NCBI GenBank assembly: GCA_964479695.1
Contig: CAYZSO010000015.1
Span: 1-56,091 of the forward strand
Reading direction: 5' to 3'
DNA from: JAAYZH01 sp964479695
GTDB lineage: Bacteria; Bacillota; Clostridia; Saccharofermentanales; Fastidiosipilaceae
Length of the DNA: 56,091 nucleotides
The notes under the pieces are model-generated. The model saw nothing but the letters and a program-made list of their open reading frames with translations, did no database searches and had not been told where the DNA came from. Position numbers and translations under genes: made by a program. Shown here one piece after another: positions 1 to 8,931 of this stretch; position 1 is the stretch's first letter; the number at the start of each line of letters is the position of its first letter.

Positions 1-131
1 GGAGCGGTTTTGGCGGCGTATTCTTTCTGAATTTGTTCCGCTGTGTTGGAGTTTTTGCTGGCGGAGCGGTTTTGGCGGCGTATTTCTCCTAATTTTGCTC
101 TTCGGAGTTTAGGAAAATTGTTATCTTGTTT

Positions 132-365
132 CCAGGATGGTCAGGATCGGGTAACTTGCGACATCGGATTGTAAAACTTAGCTCTTTGAGCGGTCTTTTC
201 TGTTAGCGCAGTGTTTAAATCAGACAATGTTGTCGTCATGGTCAGTATTCATTCAATAATTCCTGTCTTCAGGTCAGTAAACATTCATCCTACTGGTAAA
301 CAAGCATCAAGACCTTTTCCAAAAATATTCTTGTCGCAAGTCTCCCGATCCTAACCAGTTTGGAA
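132..365 (+). repeat. 234-bp core element with terminal inverted repeats (copy A)
   Basis: The left end (132-162) contains GGATCGGGTAACTTGCGACA. The right end (332-365) starts TGTCGCAAGTCTCCCGATCC, which is its imperfect reverse complement. Inside, GTCAGTATTCATTCA (241) and GTCAGTAAACATTCA (273) form a direct repeat with a 32-bp period. The four other copies in the window have almost the same length. Confidence 0.8.
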
Positions 366-460
366 AACTTTTTGGCTTGGTCGGCGTTAAGGCGAGGTGA
401 GGGCAAAGTCAATGTAATTTCGCAATTTAGAATGTTATGCAAAATAATGTAATCGTTGTA

Positions 461-744
461 TAAAAGCACATTTGGAGATATGTGTAAGCTGGGTGATATG
501 TCACGTATAAACTTCGGCTCTATCATGCACATAAAAGCAAATTTGAAGATATGCGCAAACTAGGTGACGTGTCACGTATAAACTTCGGCTCTATCATGCA
601 CATAAAAGCAAATTTGGAGATATGCGCAAGCTGGGTGACATGTCATGTATAAACTTCGGCTCTATCATGCACATAAAAGCAAATTTGAAGATATGTGTAA
701 GCTGGGTGACGTATCGTGCTTAAACTTCGGTTCAAGCATGTGCA
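461..744 (+). repeat. 71-bp tandem repeat array, four units
   Basis: Units start at 461, 532, 603 and 674, exactly 71 bp apart. Each runs from TAAAAGCAAATTTGAAGATA through AACTTCGGCTCTATCATGCA. Units differ by a few substitutions and the fourth is the most diverged. The last 70 bases of the window (56022-56091) are the reverse complement of this unit. No unique spacers separate the units, so this is not a CRISPR array. Confidence 0.9.
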
Positions 745-1035
745 AAGACCCGTACTTGTAGCAATAAGTGGCTGCAGGCGCTCCTACCTAAGAAGTGGGA
801 CATAACATATAGCCGAAATTATGGCTATAAGTGGAACGATGCGTTCCTTCCACTTAGCTGGCCATTTAGCGAGATGAAGGGAATGTCTGACCGCTGTCTG
901 ACTTGTTTGAGAAATGGTTTGACATCTTTGTAATTAGCGGCTAATCTGGAATTGAATTCCATATTAGACGGAATTTTGCTGGAATTTGGCGAGACGAGCC
1001 GCAAATGTTATTAAAAGTTAGCGTGTGCGCGCGGC

Positions 1036-1227
1036 ATGTGTGAGCTGGCACGGAACCGAGAGTGTGAGCTGACTCTGAACCGAGAGTGCGAGCTGACTCT
1101 GAACCGGGAGTGCGAGCTGGCACGGAAGCGAGAGTGTGAGCTGACTCTGAACCGAGAGTGCGAGCTGACTCTGAACCGGGAGTGCGAGCTGGCACGGAAG
1201 CGAGAGTGTGAGCTGACGCGGAAATGA
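1036..1227 (+). repeat. 24-bp minisatellite, about eight units
   Basis: Units of the type CGAGAGTGTGAGCTGACTC continue head to tail with alternating variants (GACTCTGAAC and GGCACGGAAG), giving a higher-order period of several units. The array keeps open frames on both strands, which explains apparent proteins rich in RECELTLN or SESARTLG repeats. It ends about 60 bp before the ATPase gene at 1290. Confidence 0.9.
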
Positions 1228-1289
1228 GAGCTGTTGAGATAGTAAGTGCGATCAACTGAAGACTGAAGACTGAAGCATGAGGTGCCATT

Positions 1290-2519
1290 ATGTATATAAC
1301 GAGAGCATCAGAAGATCTGATTAAGCGAATGATCTCAATGTTTAAGGTTGTCCTGATTACTGGACCCCGACAAGTTGGTAAGACAACTGTGTTGAAACAT
1401 CTTCTCGGCGATGAGTACACAGATGAGTACACGTTTGTAACTTTGGATGACATGAATGAGCTGAACGTGGCGAAAGAAGATCAGAAGCTGTTTTTCTTGA
1501 ATCATCCAGGCAAACTAATCATTGATGAAGTGCAACATGCGCCGGAGCTGTTTCAGGAAATTAAGAGACTCGTTGATGAGAGCGATGAACCCGGAAAATT
1601 CGTACTCACAGGTTCACAAACGTATGCGTTAATGAGTAATGTATCGGAGACTTTGGCCGGAAGAATTGGAATCATGGAGCTCAGCGGACTCTCACTGCGA
1701 GAAATCAAAGCTGACCCTTTCGACTATCCGTTTGTTCCAGATGACACTTACTTGAATGCAGAACGGGTAAAGACTTCAAGTACAGAATTATGGGAGCTTA
1801 TCCATCGTGGATCAATGCCGGAACTCTACCGAAATCCGGAGATGGATTGGCAGTTGTTTTACTCCTCGTATGTAAAAACTTATCTTGAAAGAGATGTTCG
1901 AACAATTGTCAATGTCAAAGATTTACATACATTTTCTTCGTTCATCGTAGCGCTTGCGGCAAGAACCGCCCAACTGCTGAATTACAGTGCTTTGGCCAAC
2001 GAATTGGGGATTGATTTAAAAACAGTGAAGAGTTGGGTGGGTGTTCTGGAAGCGTCAGGGCTACTCATTATCGTGCGGCCGTTCTCGAACAACCGTTTGA
2101 CACGAGCGATCAAGACTCCAACGATCTATTTTTCGGACACTGGGCTTGTTTGTTATTTGCTCAAATGGTTAACCCCTGAAACCCTGATGAATGGGGCTAT
2201 GTCGGGCCCGATCCTGGAAACTTGGGTCGTATCTGAAATTGTCAAATCTTTTAAAAACAAGGGAATCAATGACGTTCCAATTTATTTTTACAGAGACAAG
2301 GACATGCGAGAAATTGATGTCATCATCGAGGGCTCTGGCGTGTTGTATCCCATAGAGATCAAGAAAACCGCTTCTCCTAGGAAGGAGATGGCAAAGCATT
2401 TTGATGTTTTGGCCAAAGCGACCGCCTACCAAACCGGTACCAAAGTTATCCTCTGCCTTATTGATAAGAAGATGTATCTTGATCAAGATCTTCTTGCCTA
2501 CCCCATTACGGAATTGTGA
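1290..2519 (+). CDS. AAA_14/DUF4143 ATP-binding protein
   Basis: A 409-residue ATPase of the AAA_14 plus DUF4143 architecture. Walker A is GPRQVGKTT near residue 26 and Walker B is KLIIDEVQ near residue 75; the sensor-like LTGSQTY follows. The C-terminal part has the winged-helix-like DUF4143 region and ends with EIDVIIE...YPIEIKKT, which resembles a PD-(D/E)xK nuclease-type core. Family members are common in anaerobes and their role is not established. It stands alone, downstream of a minisatellite. A near-exact CTTTGGCCAAAG copy at 2407 encodes Leu-Ala-Lys. A second family member, only distantly similar, lies at 23039. The start is the only good ATG at the domain boundary. Confidence 0.9.
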   Translation: MYITRASEDLIKRMISMFKVVLITGPRQVGKTTVLKHLLGDEYTDEYTFVTLDDMNELNVAKEDQKLFFLNHPGKLIIDEVQHAPELFQEIKRLVDESDEPGKFVLTGSQTYALMSNVSETLAGRIGIMELSGLSLREIKADPFDYPFVPDDTYLNAERVKTSSTELWELIHRGSMPELYRNPEMDWQLFYSSYVKTYLERDVRTIVNVKDLHTFSSFIVALAARTAQLLNYSALANELGIDLKTVKSWVGVLEASGLLIIVRPFSNNRLTRAIKTPTIYFSDTGLVCYLLKWLTPETLMNGAMSGPILETWVVSEIVKSFKNKGINDVPIYFYRDKDMREIDVIIEGSGVLYPIEIKKTASPRKEMAKHFDVLAKATAYQTGTKVILCLIDKKMYLDQDLLAYPITEL

Positions 2520-2933
2520 TGCAAGCTTTTATGTGTGTCTCTTTTTCCGATTATGTAATTCTGACCTCGGAGTTTTAGGCCTGGGCGTTTAAACCTCGGA
2601 GTTTAAATCTCGGAGTTTTAGACCTCTGTATTTTGACCCTGGCCGCCCCTCTGCAACAGCAAGGTTAAGGCAGGTTTAAAAATCGGTTAAAACGCACAAA
2701 CCGAGGGGCTAGTCTCTGTTGAAATTGCTAGAGTGGAGACGAATCAAAATCAATAATTCGAAAATCGGAAAGCGAAAAATCGAAAAACAAAAAATCGGAA
2801 AACGAAAAACCTAGGAACCTCCATTCACATAACGCCAACGGGTGGGTTCTTACTCATGGCATTAAAAAGGCGCTCTAACCATTTCAAAAGGTTTTCGGTT
2901 TTCACCGGTTTAACCAGTTTTAAGGAGACAACT
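2520..2933. other. Intergenic region with short direct repeats
   Basis: About 2562-2625 holds repeated CTCGGAGTTT units. About 2755-2812 holds A-rich repeats of the type AATCGGAAAACGAAAA. TTGAAA at 2719 could be a -35 element, but no convincing -10 follows. A TAAGGAGA ribosome binding site (2920-2927) decides the start of the next gene at 2934. No gene is seen. Confidence 0.5.
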
Positions 2934-3734
2934 ATGCTGAGCAGCTACTATTTTCTCACCAATCAATTGTCAGAGGATGAAACCAGGATCATCACTTGTA
3001 TTGTGAATCATTTGGAGCGCAACGAGGAGCGAGTGAGTATTACCCAAGTTGCAGAAGACAATTACGTATCCACCTCTTTCATTATCAAAATGTGTAAGCG
3101 CTTAGGTTTCAGTGGGTACAGCGAGCTGCTGTTTAGCCTGAAACAAAAGGTCAGGGAGAATGCCATCGCCGAGCCCAGTAGCAAACTCGGCGGCTTGATC
3201 GACAATTACACCCCCGAGTTGGTGGACGGTTTTTGCCGTGCTTTGGCAAGTTGCAGGACGAAGCAGCTCTTCGTCGTGGGGGCAGGTTTTGCCGATTTCG
3301 TGGCCGATTACATTGTGCAGCGGCTCGGGGTAAGCGGTTTCATCGTTTCCAGCCGCGTGCATTTTTATGACTACATGCTCTTCCGCGATGACCGGGAGAA
3401 GCACATTCATTCCAACGTCGAGCCCTCGCTGATCATCGCCATTTCGCAGAGCGGGGAGTCGGAGGCAGTCGTGCAAGACGTGGAGCGGGCGAAGCAAAAT
3501 GGTTTTGAGGTTGCCCTCTTCACCAAGAAAACTTCTTCGACAATTGCCGATATTGCCGAACATGTTTTCGTTGTGGATGGCACCAAGCAGACGCTGATTT
3601 CGACGGTACCCAATGAGTTCTTCGGGAAGGTGATCCTGGCCTTCGAGCAAGTCATGGGGATCTACTTCGAGAAGATGGCGGAGGGGACTTTGGCCAAAGC
3701 CGCCAACCCCATCGATTTCCGCAGACTCGGCTGA
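2934..3734 (+). CDS. RpiR/MurR-family transcriptional regulator
   Basis: A 266-residue regulator with an N-terminal RpiR helix-turn-helix (ITQVAEDNYVSTSFIIKMCK, about residues 38-57) and a C-terminal SIS sugar-phosphate-binding domain (VVGAGFADF, ISQSGESEAV). RpiR proteins sense phosphosugars, so a phosphorylated ligand is the likely inducer. ATG at 2934 is preferred over an in-frame upstream ATG at 2856 because a TAAGGAGA site sits six bases before it and the HTH then starts at the usual distance. It is the first gene of the locus that runs to 10766 and probably controls it. An exact CTTTGGCCAAAG copy at 3688 encodes LAKA near the C-terminus. Confidence 0.9.
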   Translation: MLSSYYFLTNQLSEDETRIITCIVNHLERNEERVSITQVAEDNYVSTSFIIKMCKRLGFSGYSELLFSLKQKVRENAIAEPSSKLGGLIDNYTPELVDGFCRALASCRTKQLFVVGAGFADFVADYIVQRLGVSGFIVSSRVHFYDYMLFRDDREKHIHSNVEPSLIIAISQSGESEAVVQDVERAKQNGFEVALFTKKTSSTIADIAEHVFVVDGTKQTLISTVPNEFFGKVILAFEQVMGIYFEKMAEGTLAKAANPIDFRRLG

Positions 3735-3747
3735 GTTCGAAGATTCA

Positions 3748-3879
3748 ACAGAGAAATTCGCACTTAAGTATGAGGGTTCGACAGAGAAATTCGCACTTAA
3801 GTATGAGGGTTCGACAGAGAAATTCGCGCTTGAGTGTGGGAGTTGGGCAGAAAAATTTGCACCTGAATGAAAAAAATTG
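3748..3879 (+). repeat. 33-bp tandem repeat, four units
   Basis: Units start at 3748, 3781, 3814 and 3847, each beginning ACAGAGAAATTCGC or a variant; the last is the most diverged. The array fills the gap between the RpiR gene and the HAD gene, so it is probably transcribed. Confidence 0.9.
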
Positions 3880-3936
3880 TCCGGAAGTCTGGTGGTAGGA
3901 TCAAGTCGTGGCACCAAGGAAACCAACGGAGGATTT

Positions 3937-4773
3937 ATGCTCAAGAAGGCACAAACACTTCAAAAAACGCTTCAAACTTGTAAACAAGTACAAACCCTGG
4001 TTTTTGATCTGGACGGTACGCTGTACCAGGACCTGACATTCTACAAAACGTATCTCCATTTCTTGCTGAAAGACACCCCGTTGACAGGGTGGGAGCAGGC
4101 GCTGGTTCATTTTACGGAAGCAGTTTTTCGCGGGGAAAAGCTTACGATGAATCATTTTTATCGCACGAAACCTTTGCTCAAGGAGAGCCCCGCGGACTAT
4201 TTTGCGGCCTTGGAGCTGGCGCTGACGGAGAAAACGGAGAAACAAGAAGGATCGATTTATCTGGGAGATGCCTGGGCGGTGGTGACATTACTTGGTGAAA
4301 CGCTGGGCCTTCTCGGAGATGGCCGAGGCGAGCTGATCTTCCGTAAAACGCGTGAGGCGATGCCGATCCCACAAGCGGCACCTGAGCTGAAAAATGCGTT
4401 ACTCAAGGGTGCCGAGACGTTTCAAACCATTCTCTTAAGTAATTCCTACATGGAAACGGGTCAGGATTTTCTGGCGAATTTGGGGCTGGAGGGGTTATTT
4501 GCCCACGTTGTCTACGATGCGGAGAAACCGGAAAAGTTGATCCGGAAACTCACTCTATTGGTGCCGGATCTTTTGGATCGCCCGGAGGCTGTGGTGGCTA
4601 TCGGTGACCATGCCTGGAATGACTTGGAGCCGCTCCGGAAGTTGGGTTGCTGCACGGTTTGGATCAACCCTTACCACAATATTGCCGAACCTTCTCACGA
4701 TCTTCAATTACACAGTACCTCAGAGCTGGCGGATTTTCTTGAAGAGTTAGTCCGCGGGCATAACGATCACTAG
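3937..4773 (+). CDS. HAD-superfamily hydrolase (probable phosphatase)
   Basis: A 278-residue cytosolic HAD protein. Motif I is FDLDGTLY, with the nucleophile Asp24 and acid Asp26. Motif II is LLSNS and motif IV is AIGDHAWNDLEPLRKLG. The helical cap is inserted after motif I, as in the PGP/Gph-like subclass. The start at 3937 is set by CGGAGGA at 3928. In this operon it could remove phosphate from the imported or hydrolysed substrate, which would match an RpiR regulator and a downstream phosphodiesterase. The exact substrate cannot be read from sequence. Confidence 0.85.
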   Translation: MLKKAQTLQKTLQTCKQVQTLVFDLDGTLYQDLTFYKTYLHFLLKDTPLTGWEQALVHFTEAVFRGEKLTMNHFYRTKPLLKESPADYFAALELALTEKTEKQEGSIYLGDAWAVVTLLGETLGLLGDGRGELIFRKTREAMPIPQAAPELKNALLKGAETFQTILLSNSYMETGQDFLANLGLEGLFAHVVYDAEKPEKLIRKLTLLVPDLLDRPEAVVAIGDHAWNDLEPLRKLGCCTVWINPYHNIAEPSHDLQLHSTSELADFLEELVRGHNDH

Positions 4774-4783
4774 AACATCCGCC

Positions 4784-4797
4784 GCTTCTTCGGAAGC
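4784..4797 (+). other. UUCG-loop hairpin in the binding-protein leader
   Basis: GCTTC-TTCG-GAAGC is a 5-bp stem closed by a UUCG tetraloop, 11 bp after the HAD stop. No T-run follows, so it is more likely an mRNA-stability or attenuating hairpin between the HAD gene and the highly expressed binding-protein gene than a full terminator. Confidence 0.4.
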
Positions 4798-4890
4798 CAT
4801 TTCAGCCTTTACGCAAAGTGTCTTATGAAAAAGGACAAAGAAAAAGACAGAAAAAAGGACAAGGGAAAGGACAGGAGAAAGGACAAAAGT

Positions 4891-6267
4891 ATGAAAAAAC
4901 AAGTAGCCACAATTCTGGCAGGAAGTTTGCTGATGGCGTCTTTGGCCGCATGCCAAACCACAGAGACGACCACCTCAAATACGACAGCTGGCGGTGCCGG
5001 GGTAACGACTTCCGGAACTGAAGCTCCGAGCGACACCACGGCGAGCGCAGCTGAAACGACAGGCGCTGCAACCGGTGAGAGAATCACCTTGGTACATTGG
5101 CACACCTTAACGGATCATCATGAGGAAGCCTTGCTGAAGCGTCTGGATGATTTCAACAAGTCACAGGACAAGTATACGGCGGTGGCCGAACAACAGCCTT
5201 ACAGCGAGTACGATGGCAAATTGATGCAGGCCGTTAGAGCCGGAGTGGGCCCGGATATGGTCTCCGCCTTCTCTTCGAGCTCCTATGAATATATTACGCA
5301 AGGCTTCTATAAAGATATGGGACCTTGGGTGTATGACACGACGGACGGTATCCCGAACTTCAAGACGGACATCTCGGAAGGTGTTTATTCCGAAGTAAAC
5401 CAGTGGGGCGAGGGCAAAGTGTTCGTCATCCCGACCCACAACACGGGTGAGGTCCTATATTACAACAAGACTTGGTATGACGCGCAGGGTTTGAAGGCGC
5501 CTGCGACTTGGACTGAATTGGCGGCCAATTCCGCGAAAATTTATGAGGCATATGGCGTTTCCGGGTTCGGCACGGATTCCATCTATGATACGTTCCTGAA
5601 CCTCATCCGCCAGGCCGGGTCAGATTTCATTGATCCTGTAGCCAAGAAAATTGTGATGGACAAAGACATCACCATCGAAAAATTGAACTGGTACGGGGAC
5701 CTCGTGAAGAACGGCAGTTTCCGCCTTGTTGGTGAGGACCGCTATTTCTCCAATCCGTTTGGTTCACAGGCGGTTGGCTCTTACATCGGCTCTTCTGCGG
5801 GTATTGATTATGTTGGTGCCGCGATCCCGACGGAAGGCGATGGCAAGTTTGAGTTTGATGTTGTCCCGATTCCTCAAGAAGGTTCGGTGAAATATATCAA
5901 TTACTGGGGTGCCGGCTATGCGAACCTCGCGACAAGCGAAGAGAAACAGCGCGGTGTCTATGAACTGATCAAGTACATTGTGAGCCCGGAAGTGGCGGCT
6001 CAGGCGGCGATTGATTACGGTTCTATTCCGGTTTACAAGTCTGCCCGTGACCTGCCGATCTATCAAGAATACATCACGACTAATCCTGCTGTGAAGGCTT
6101 TGAATGAAGAACTTCCTTACGTTGGCCACACGCCGACCGTGAAGGGGATGGCTACTGTGCGTACGGAACTGGCCAAAATGGTGGAATCGGTTGCTCTGGG
6201 CGTGTCGGATGCGGAAACAGCCTACACGAACTTTGTGACAGTGGCGGACCAGGCTTTGGCCGAATAA
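4891..6267 (+). CDS. ABC transporter solute-binding lipoprotein (family 1, UgpB/MalE-like)
   Basis: A 458-residue extracellular binding protein. The signal peptide MKKQVATILAGSLLMASLAA ends in the lipobox LAAC, with lipidation predicted at Cys21. A Thr/Ser/Gly-rich linker (about residues 23-60) precedes the mature domain, which starts around ITLVHWHT. The frame stays open upstream to 4825 through Lys/Asp-rich repeats, but ATG 4891 gives a normal signal peptide. Its permeases and ATPase follow at 7801-10766. With the phosphodiesterase and HAD genes, the ligand may be a glycerophosphodiester or phosphorylated sugar, by analogy to UgpB; this is inference. Confidence 0.9.
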   Translation: MKKQVATILAGSLLMASLAACQTTETTTSNTTAGGAGVTTSGTEAPSDTTASAAETTGAATGERITLVHWHTLTDHHEEALLKRLDDFNKSQDKYTAVAEQQPYSEYDGKLMQAVRAGVGPDMVSAFSSSSYEYITQGFYKDMGPWVYDTTDGIPNFKTDISEGVYSEVNQWGEGKVFVIPTHNTGEVLYYNKTWYDAQGLKAPATWTELAANSAKIYEAYGVSGFGTDSIYDTFLNLIRQAGSDFIDPVAKKIVMDKDITIEKLNWYGDLVKNGSFRLVGEDRYFSNPFGSQAVGSYIGSSAGIDYVGAAIPTEGDGKFEFDVVPIPQEGSVKYINYWGAGYANLATSEEKQRGVYELIKYIVSPEVAAQAAIDYGSIPVYKSARDLPIYQEYITTNPAVKALNEELPYVGHTPTVKGMATVRTELAKMVESVALGVSDAETAYTNFVTVADQALAE

Positions 6268-6269
6268 GA

Positions 6270-6335
6270 ATAAAAACGAACAAGGCGAATAAGGCGGATA
6301 AGCCGAATAAGCCGAATAAAAACGAATTATACGAA
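6270..6335 (+). repeat. Short AATAAGCCG tandem repeats
   Basis: Degenerate 8-10 bp units of the type GAATAAGGC/GAATAAGCC fill the start of the gap after the binding-protein gene. No terminator hairpin is evident. Confidence 0.6.
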
Positions 6336-6406
6336 CAAAACGGAAAAAGGGATCCCAAGCTGGCTTTCTCCGGAGAGTCAGCTCTTCCCTCAATAGGAGC
6401 TCGAAA

Positions 6407-7705
6407 ATGTCTAAATTACTTGTTTTTTGTATTGATGCGCTATGTGTTGCCGACCTGGCGAGCATGCGGGAAATGCCTAACTTCGGCCCCTATTTAGAGA
6501 AGGCTGCTGTTGTTACAGAGCTGGAGCCTGTGTGGCCGGCGGTTACGTATCCTTGTCACACGTCGCTGTTGACCGGGTGCACGGTTGGTCGTCACGGAAT
6601 TTATTCGAACGAAATGATTCACCGCGGTGCGGAAACGGGTGGCCCGTGGCACCAGATGAAAAGTGATGTCAAGGTGCCTACGGTGCTTGATCTTGCTCAG
6701 GCTGCGGGCCTTCGTACTTACTCTTTGTCTTGGCCGGTTTCCGGCGGGGCGGCCTATGACCTCAACATGCCAATGATTGTGCCTTATAACTACACCGGTT
6801 GGGAGCCCCTACAGTGGCTCGAGGGAACAGCTACACAGGAACTTCTGGATCGCTACTGGTGGAAACATGGTCGTTATATCAAAGGCCCCGACCGAAGCCT
6901 GGATCTTTTCACTATGGCTTTGGCGCTGGATATTCTACGCGACTACGAACAGCCGGATGTGATGCTTGTGAAGATGTGCGATCTGGATTCGGCCCGCCAT
7001 CAGAATGGGGTTTATAACCAAGCGGTTACCGATCAATTGCGTAAGCACGATGAGGAATTCGGCGCGTTGCTGGAAGCCTTACGTCGCAACCATGAGTATG
7101 CGCTGGAAGAGACGAACATCGTGATCGTGGGTGACCACGGCCAGACGGATGTGACCGATGTCCTGATGCTGAATGTCCTGTTCCGTGAGAAGAGTTTCCT
7201 GCAAGCGGATGAGACAGGGAAAGTGACTTCGTTTGATGCCTTCTGCCATTCCACGGGTTTGGCGGCTTACATTGAAGTTAGTGAACAAGTTTCCGACGAA
7301 CGCCGCATGGAGATTCGGGACTTCCTTGAGTCTCTGATGGAGGATCCGGCGATCCGTTTGGCCTATGTTCTGGATGCTGAGCAGGCGGTAGAAACATATG
7401 GGGTTAGTGGCCCCTTCGACTTCTTGATTGAGAGTTCTTTGCCGATTTCATTTGGCGATAATCCGAGCGGGACTGCTGTGTGGGCGAGTCAAGTGCCCGG
7501 CGATAAGAAAATGGGCCGGGCGACCCATGGCGGCAGCCCGACGCGCGCTGAGCTGACGACGTTTACGGTTGCAGGACCTTCTGTTCGCGCTGGCGCTACC
7601 TTGGCTCGTGAATCGATGCTTGATGTAGCGCCGACGCTGGCTGCAATGCTGGGGCTCGAGATGCCGGACGTCGATGGCCGGGTGCTCGAAGAGCTTTTGG
7701 TCTAG
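6407..7705 (+). CDS. Type I phosphodiesterase/nucleotide pyrophosphatase (alkaline phosphatase superfamily)
   Basis: A 432-residue member of the NPP-like group. The metal ligand Asp10 is in VFCIDA. The expected nucleophile is Thr47 in VTYPCHTSLLTG, which aligns with the TFPN motif of NPP enzymes. GRHGIYSN follows, and the second metal site is in VIVGDHGQTD. There is no signal peptide, so it should act in the cytosol on an imported phosphodiester. Start: ATG 6407 behind AATAGGAGCTCG. It sits between the binding-protein gene and the ATPase gene, taking the place that a GDPD-type enzyme (UgpQ) holds in classical ugp operons. Confidence 0.88.
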   Translation: MSKLLVFCIDALCVADLASMREMPNFGPYLEKAAVVTELEPVWPAVTYPCHTSLLTGCTVGRHGIYSNEMIHRGAETGGPWHQMKSDVKVPTVLDLAQAAGLRTYSLSWPVSGGAAYDLNMPMIVPYNYTGWEPLQWLEGTATQELLDRYWWKHGRYIKGPDRSLDLFTMALALDILRDYEQPDVMLVKMCDLDSARHQNGVYNQAVTDQLRKHDEEFGALLEALRRNHEYALEETNIVIVGDHGQTDVTDVLMLNVLFREKSFLQADETGKVTSFDAFCHSTGLAAYIEVSEQVSDERRMEIRDFLESLMEDPAIRLAYVLDAEQAVETYGVSGPFDFLIESSLPISFGDNPSGTAVWASQVPGDKKMGRATHGGSPTRAELTTFTVAGPSVRAGATLARESMLDVAPTLAAMLGLEMPDVDGRVLEELLV

Positions 7706-7714
7706 GTGAGGTTG

Positions 7715-7747
7715 GTTTCCGGCTGACGCTCGACGCCCGCCGGAAAC
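7715..7747 (+). other. Intra-operon hairpin
   Basis: GTTTCCGGC (7715-7723) pairs with GCCGGAAAC (7739-7747) across a 15-nt loop. It lies between the phosphodiesterase stop and the ATPase start, without a T-run, and may tune relative expression or mRNA decay. Confidence 0.4.
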
Positions 7748-7800
7748 AGACACGACTCCCCTTGGTCTAAGCCAGACGAAACAGGAAATGAGGTGACAGG

Positions 7801-8931
7801 ATGCAAATCCGACTGGAAAATCTAACGAAAAACTACGGCAAAACCACCGCCGTCAACGACTTATCCGTGACGATTGAAGACGGCCATCTAGTCTCGCTCC
7901 TGGGGCCCTCCGGCTGTGGCAAGACGACCGTGCTGAACATGTTGTCGGGCATTGTGCCGGTGACTTCGGGCCACATTTTCTTCGATGGCAAAGATATTAC
8001 GCAAATGCCGCCGGAGAAGCGAAATGTCGGGTTGGTATTTCAGAACTATTCCCTTTATCCGCACATGACCGTGCTTGAGAACATCTGCTTCCCGCTCGAG
8101 ATTAAGAAAATACCCAAGAAGCAGCGGATTGAGCGGGCGAAGGTTTTTGCGGACATGGTACGTATTTCCGATCTTCTGGAGAGGCGTCCCTCGGAGCTCT
8201 CAGGTGGTCAGCAGCAGAGGGTAGCGATCGCGCGGGCTTTGGCCAAAGAACCCTCCATCCTCCTTCTCGATGAACCGCTCTCTAACCTCGATGCCAAACT
8301 TCGGGTGGAGATGCGTGAAGAAATTTTGCGCATTCAGAGGCGCTCACAGGTGACGACGGTCTTCGTGACCCACGACCAGGAGGAGGCGTCCTCGATTTCC
8401 GACGAAATGGTGCTCCTGAATCACGGCGTACTCCAGCAACAAGGCTCACCCCGGTCTACGTACGACGATCCGGCGAATTATTTTGTGGTGGATTTTCTGG
8501 GAAGCCCACCTGTGAACAAGATCACCGGGCAAGTCCGGGATGGCGCTTTTGTCACGGAAGATGGTGCGTTGCGCTTGGAGTTGACCTCACTGGGGCGCGG
8601 CGTGCTGCGCCGCGAAATCAGCGGGTCTGAAACGTTCCCCGCTGTGCTGGCTATCCGTGCGGAGTCCATTCTTGTAGCGGCTGCTCAGGCTGCGATTTCG
8701 GCGGCTTCAGTAGCCCCGGCGACAAAGGCTACTCCTTCGATCTCGGCCAAAGTCAGCAACCGCTACACGATTGGCCGTGACGAGCTGTCTGTCTTGGAGA
8801 TTGGCGGCCAAACGGTAAGGGCTTTCGTCTCGGCGGAGTATCCTTTGGCTGATGGGCAGGAGCTGCAAATAAGCCTGAAGAAGCGGGGCGTTTTCGTCTT
8901 CGCTTCGGAGTCCGGGGAGCGCTTGGTATGA
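7801..8931 (+). CDS. ABC transporter ATPase, UgpC/MsmK/MalK family
   Basis: A 376-residue sugar-type ABC ATPase. Walker A is GPSGCGKTT (about residues 35-43), the signature is LSGGQQQR and Walker B is LLLDEPLSNLDA, followed by the H-loop FVTHDQEEA. The C-terminal regulatory region (about 240-376, TOBE-like) carries an Ala/Thr-rich stretch near 300. Start: ATG 7801 after GAGGTGACAGG. It overlaps the next gene by ATGA (8928-8931), so the two are translationally coupled. It is the only such ATPase in the window and could also serve the two ATPase-less importers at 24328-27646 and 39564-43248, as MsmK-type ATPases do elsewhere. An exact CTTTGGCCAAAG at 8237 encodes ALAK right after the signature helix. 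Confidence 0.93.
   Translation: MQIRLENLTKNYGKTTAVNDLSVTIEDGHLVSLLGPSGCGKTTVLNMLSGIVPVTSGHIFFDGKDITQMPPEKRNVGLVFQNYSLYPHMTVLENICFPLEIKKIPKKQRIERAKVFADMVRISDLLERRPSELSGGQQQRVAIARALAKEPSILLLDEPLSNLDAKLRVEMREEILRIQRRSQVTTVFVTHDQEEASSISDEMVLLNHGVLQQQGSPRSTYDDPANYFVVDFLGSPPVNKITGQVRDGAFVTEDGALRLELTSLGRGVLRREISGSETFPAVLAIRAESILVAAAQAAISAASVAPATKATPSISAKVSNRYTIGRDELSVLEIGGQTVRAFVSAEYPLADGQELQISLKKRGVFVFASESGERLV

Larger units (their letters stand above)
1..860 (+). repeat. Composite non-coding repeat island, copy A (cut by window start)
   Basis: No supported gene lies here. The order is two copies of a roughly 62-bp unit carrying GGAGCGGTTTTGGCGGCG (1 and 63), the 234-bp core (132-365), four 71-bp units (461-744), and two degenerate 66-bp-type units containing GCGTTCCTTCC-like sequence (about 778 and 841). 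Related islands lie at 12431-13255, 20631-21599, 29177-30124 and 35367-36139. The short open frame at 290-532 falls inside the repeats and is not a credible gene. About 860-1035 shows nothing recognisable. Confidence 0.8.

Noticed and set aside
132..365. Known insertion sequence
   Set aside because: The cores have inverted ends but no transposase and no target-site duplication that I could confirm by eye; I therefore do not name a family.
461..744. CRISPR array
   Set aside because: Units of 71 bp are contiguous without unique spacers, and no cas genes are near.
941..1453. 170-residue minus-strand open frame with SESARTLG repeats
   Set aside because: It only translates the 24-bp minisatellite and the antisense of the ATPase gene; no ribosome binding site or domain.
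4825..4890. Longer N-terminus of the first binding protein
   Set aside because: It would place a Lys/Asp repeat before a normal lipoprotein signal peptide; ATG 4891 fits better.
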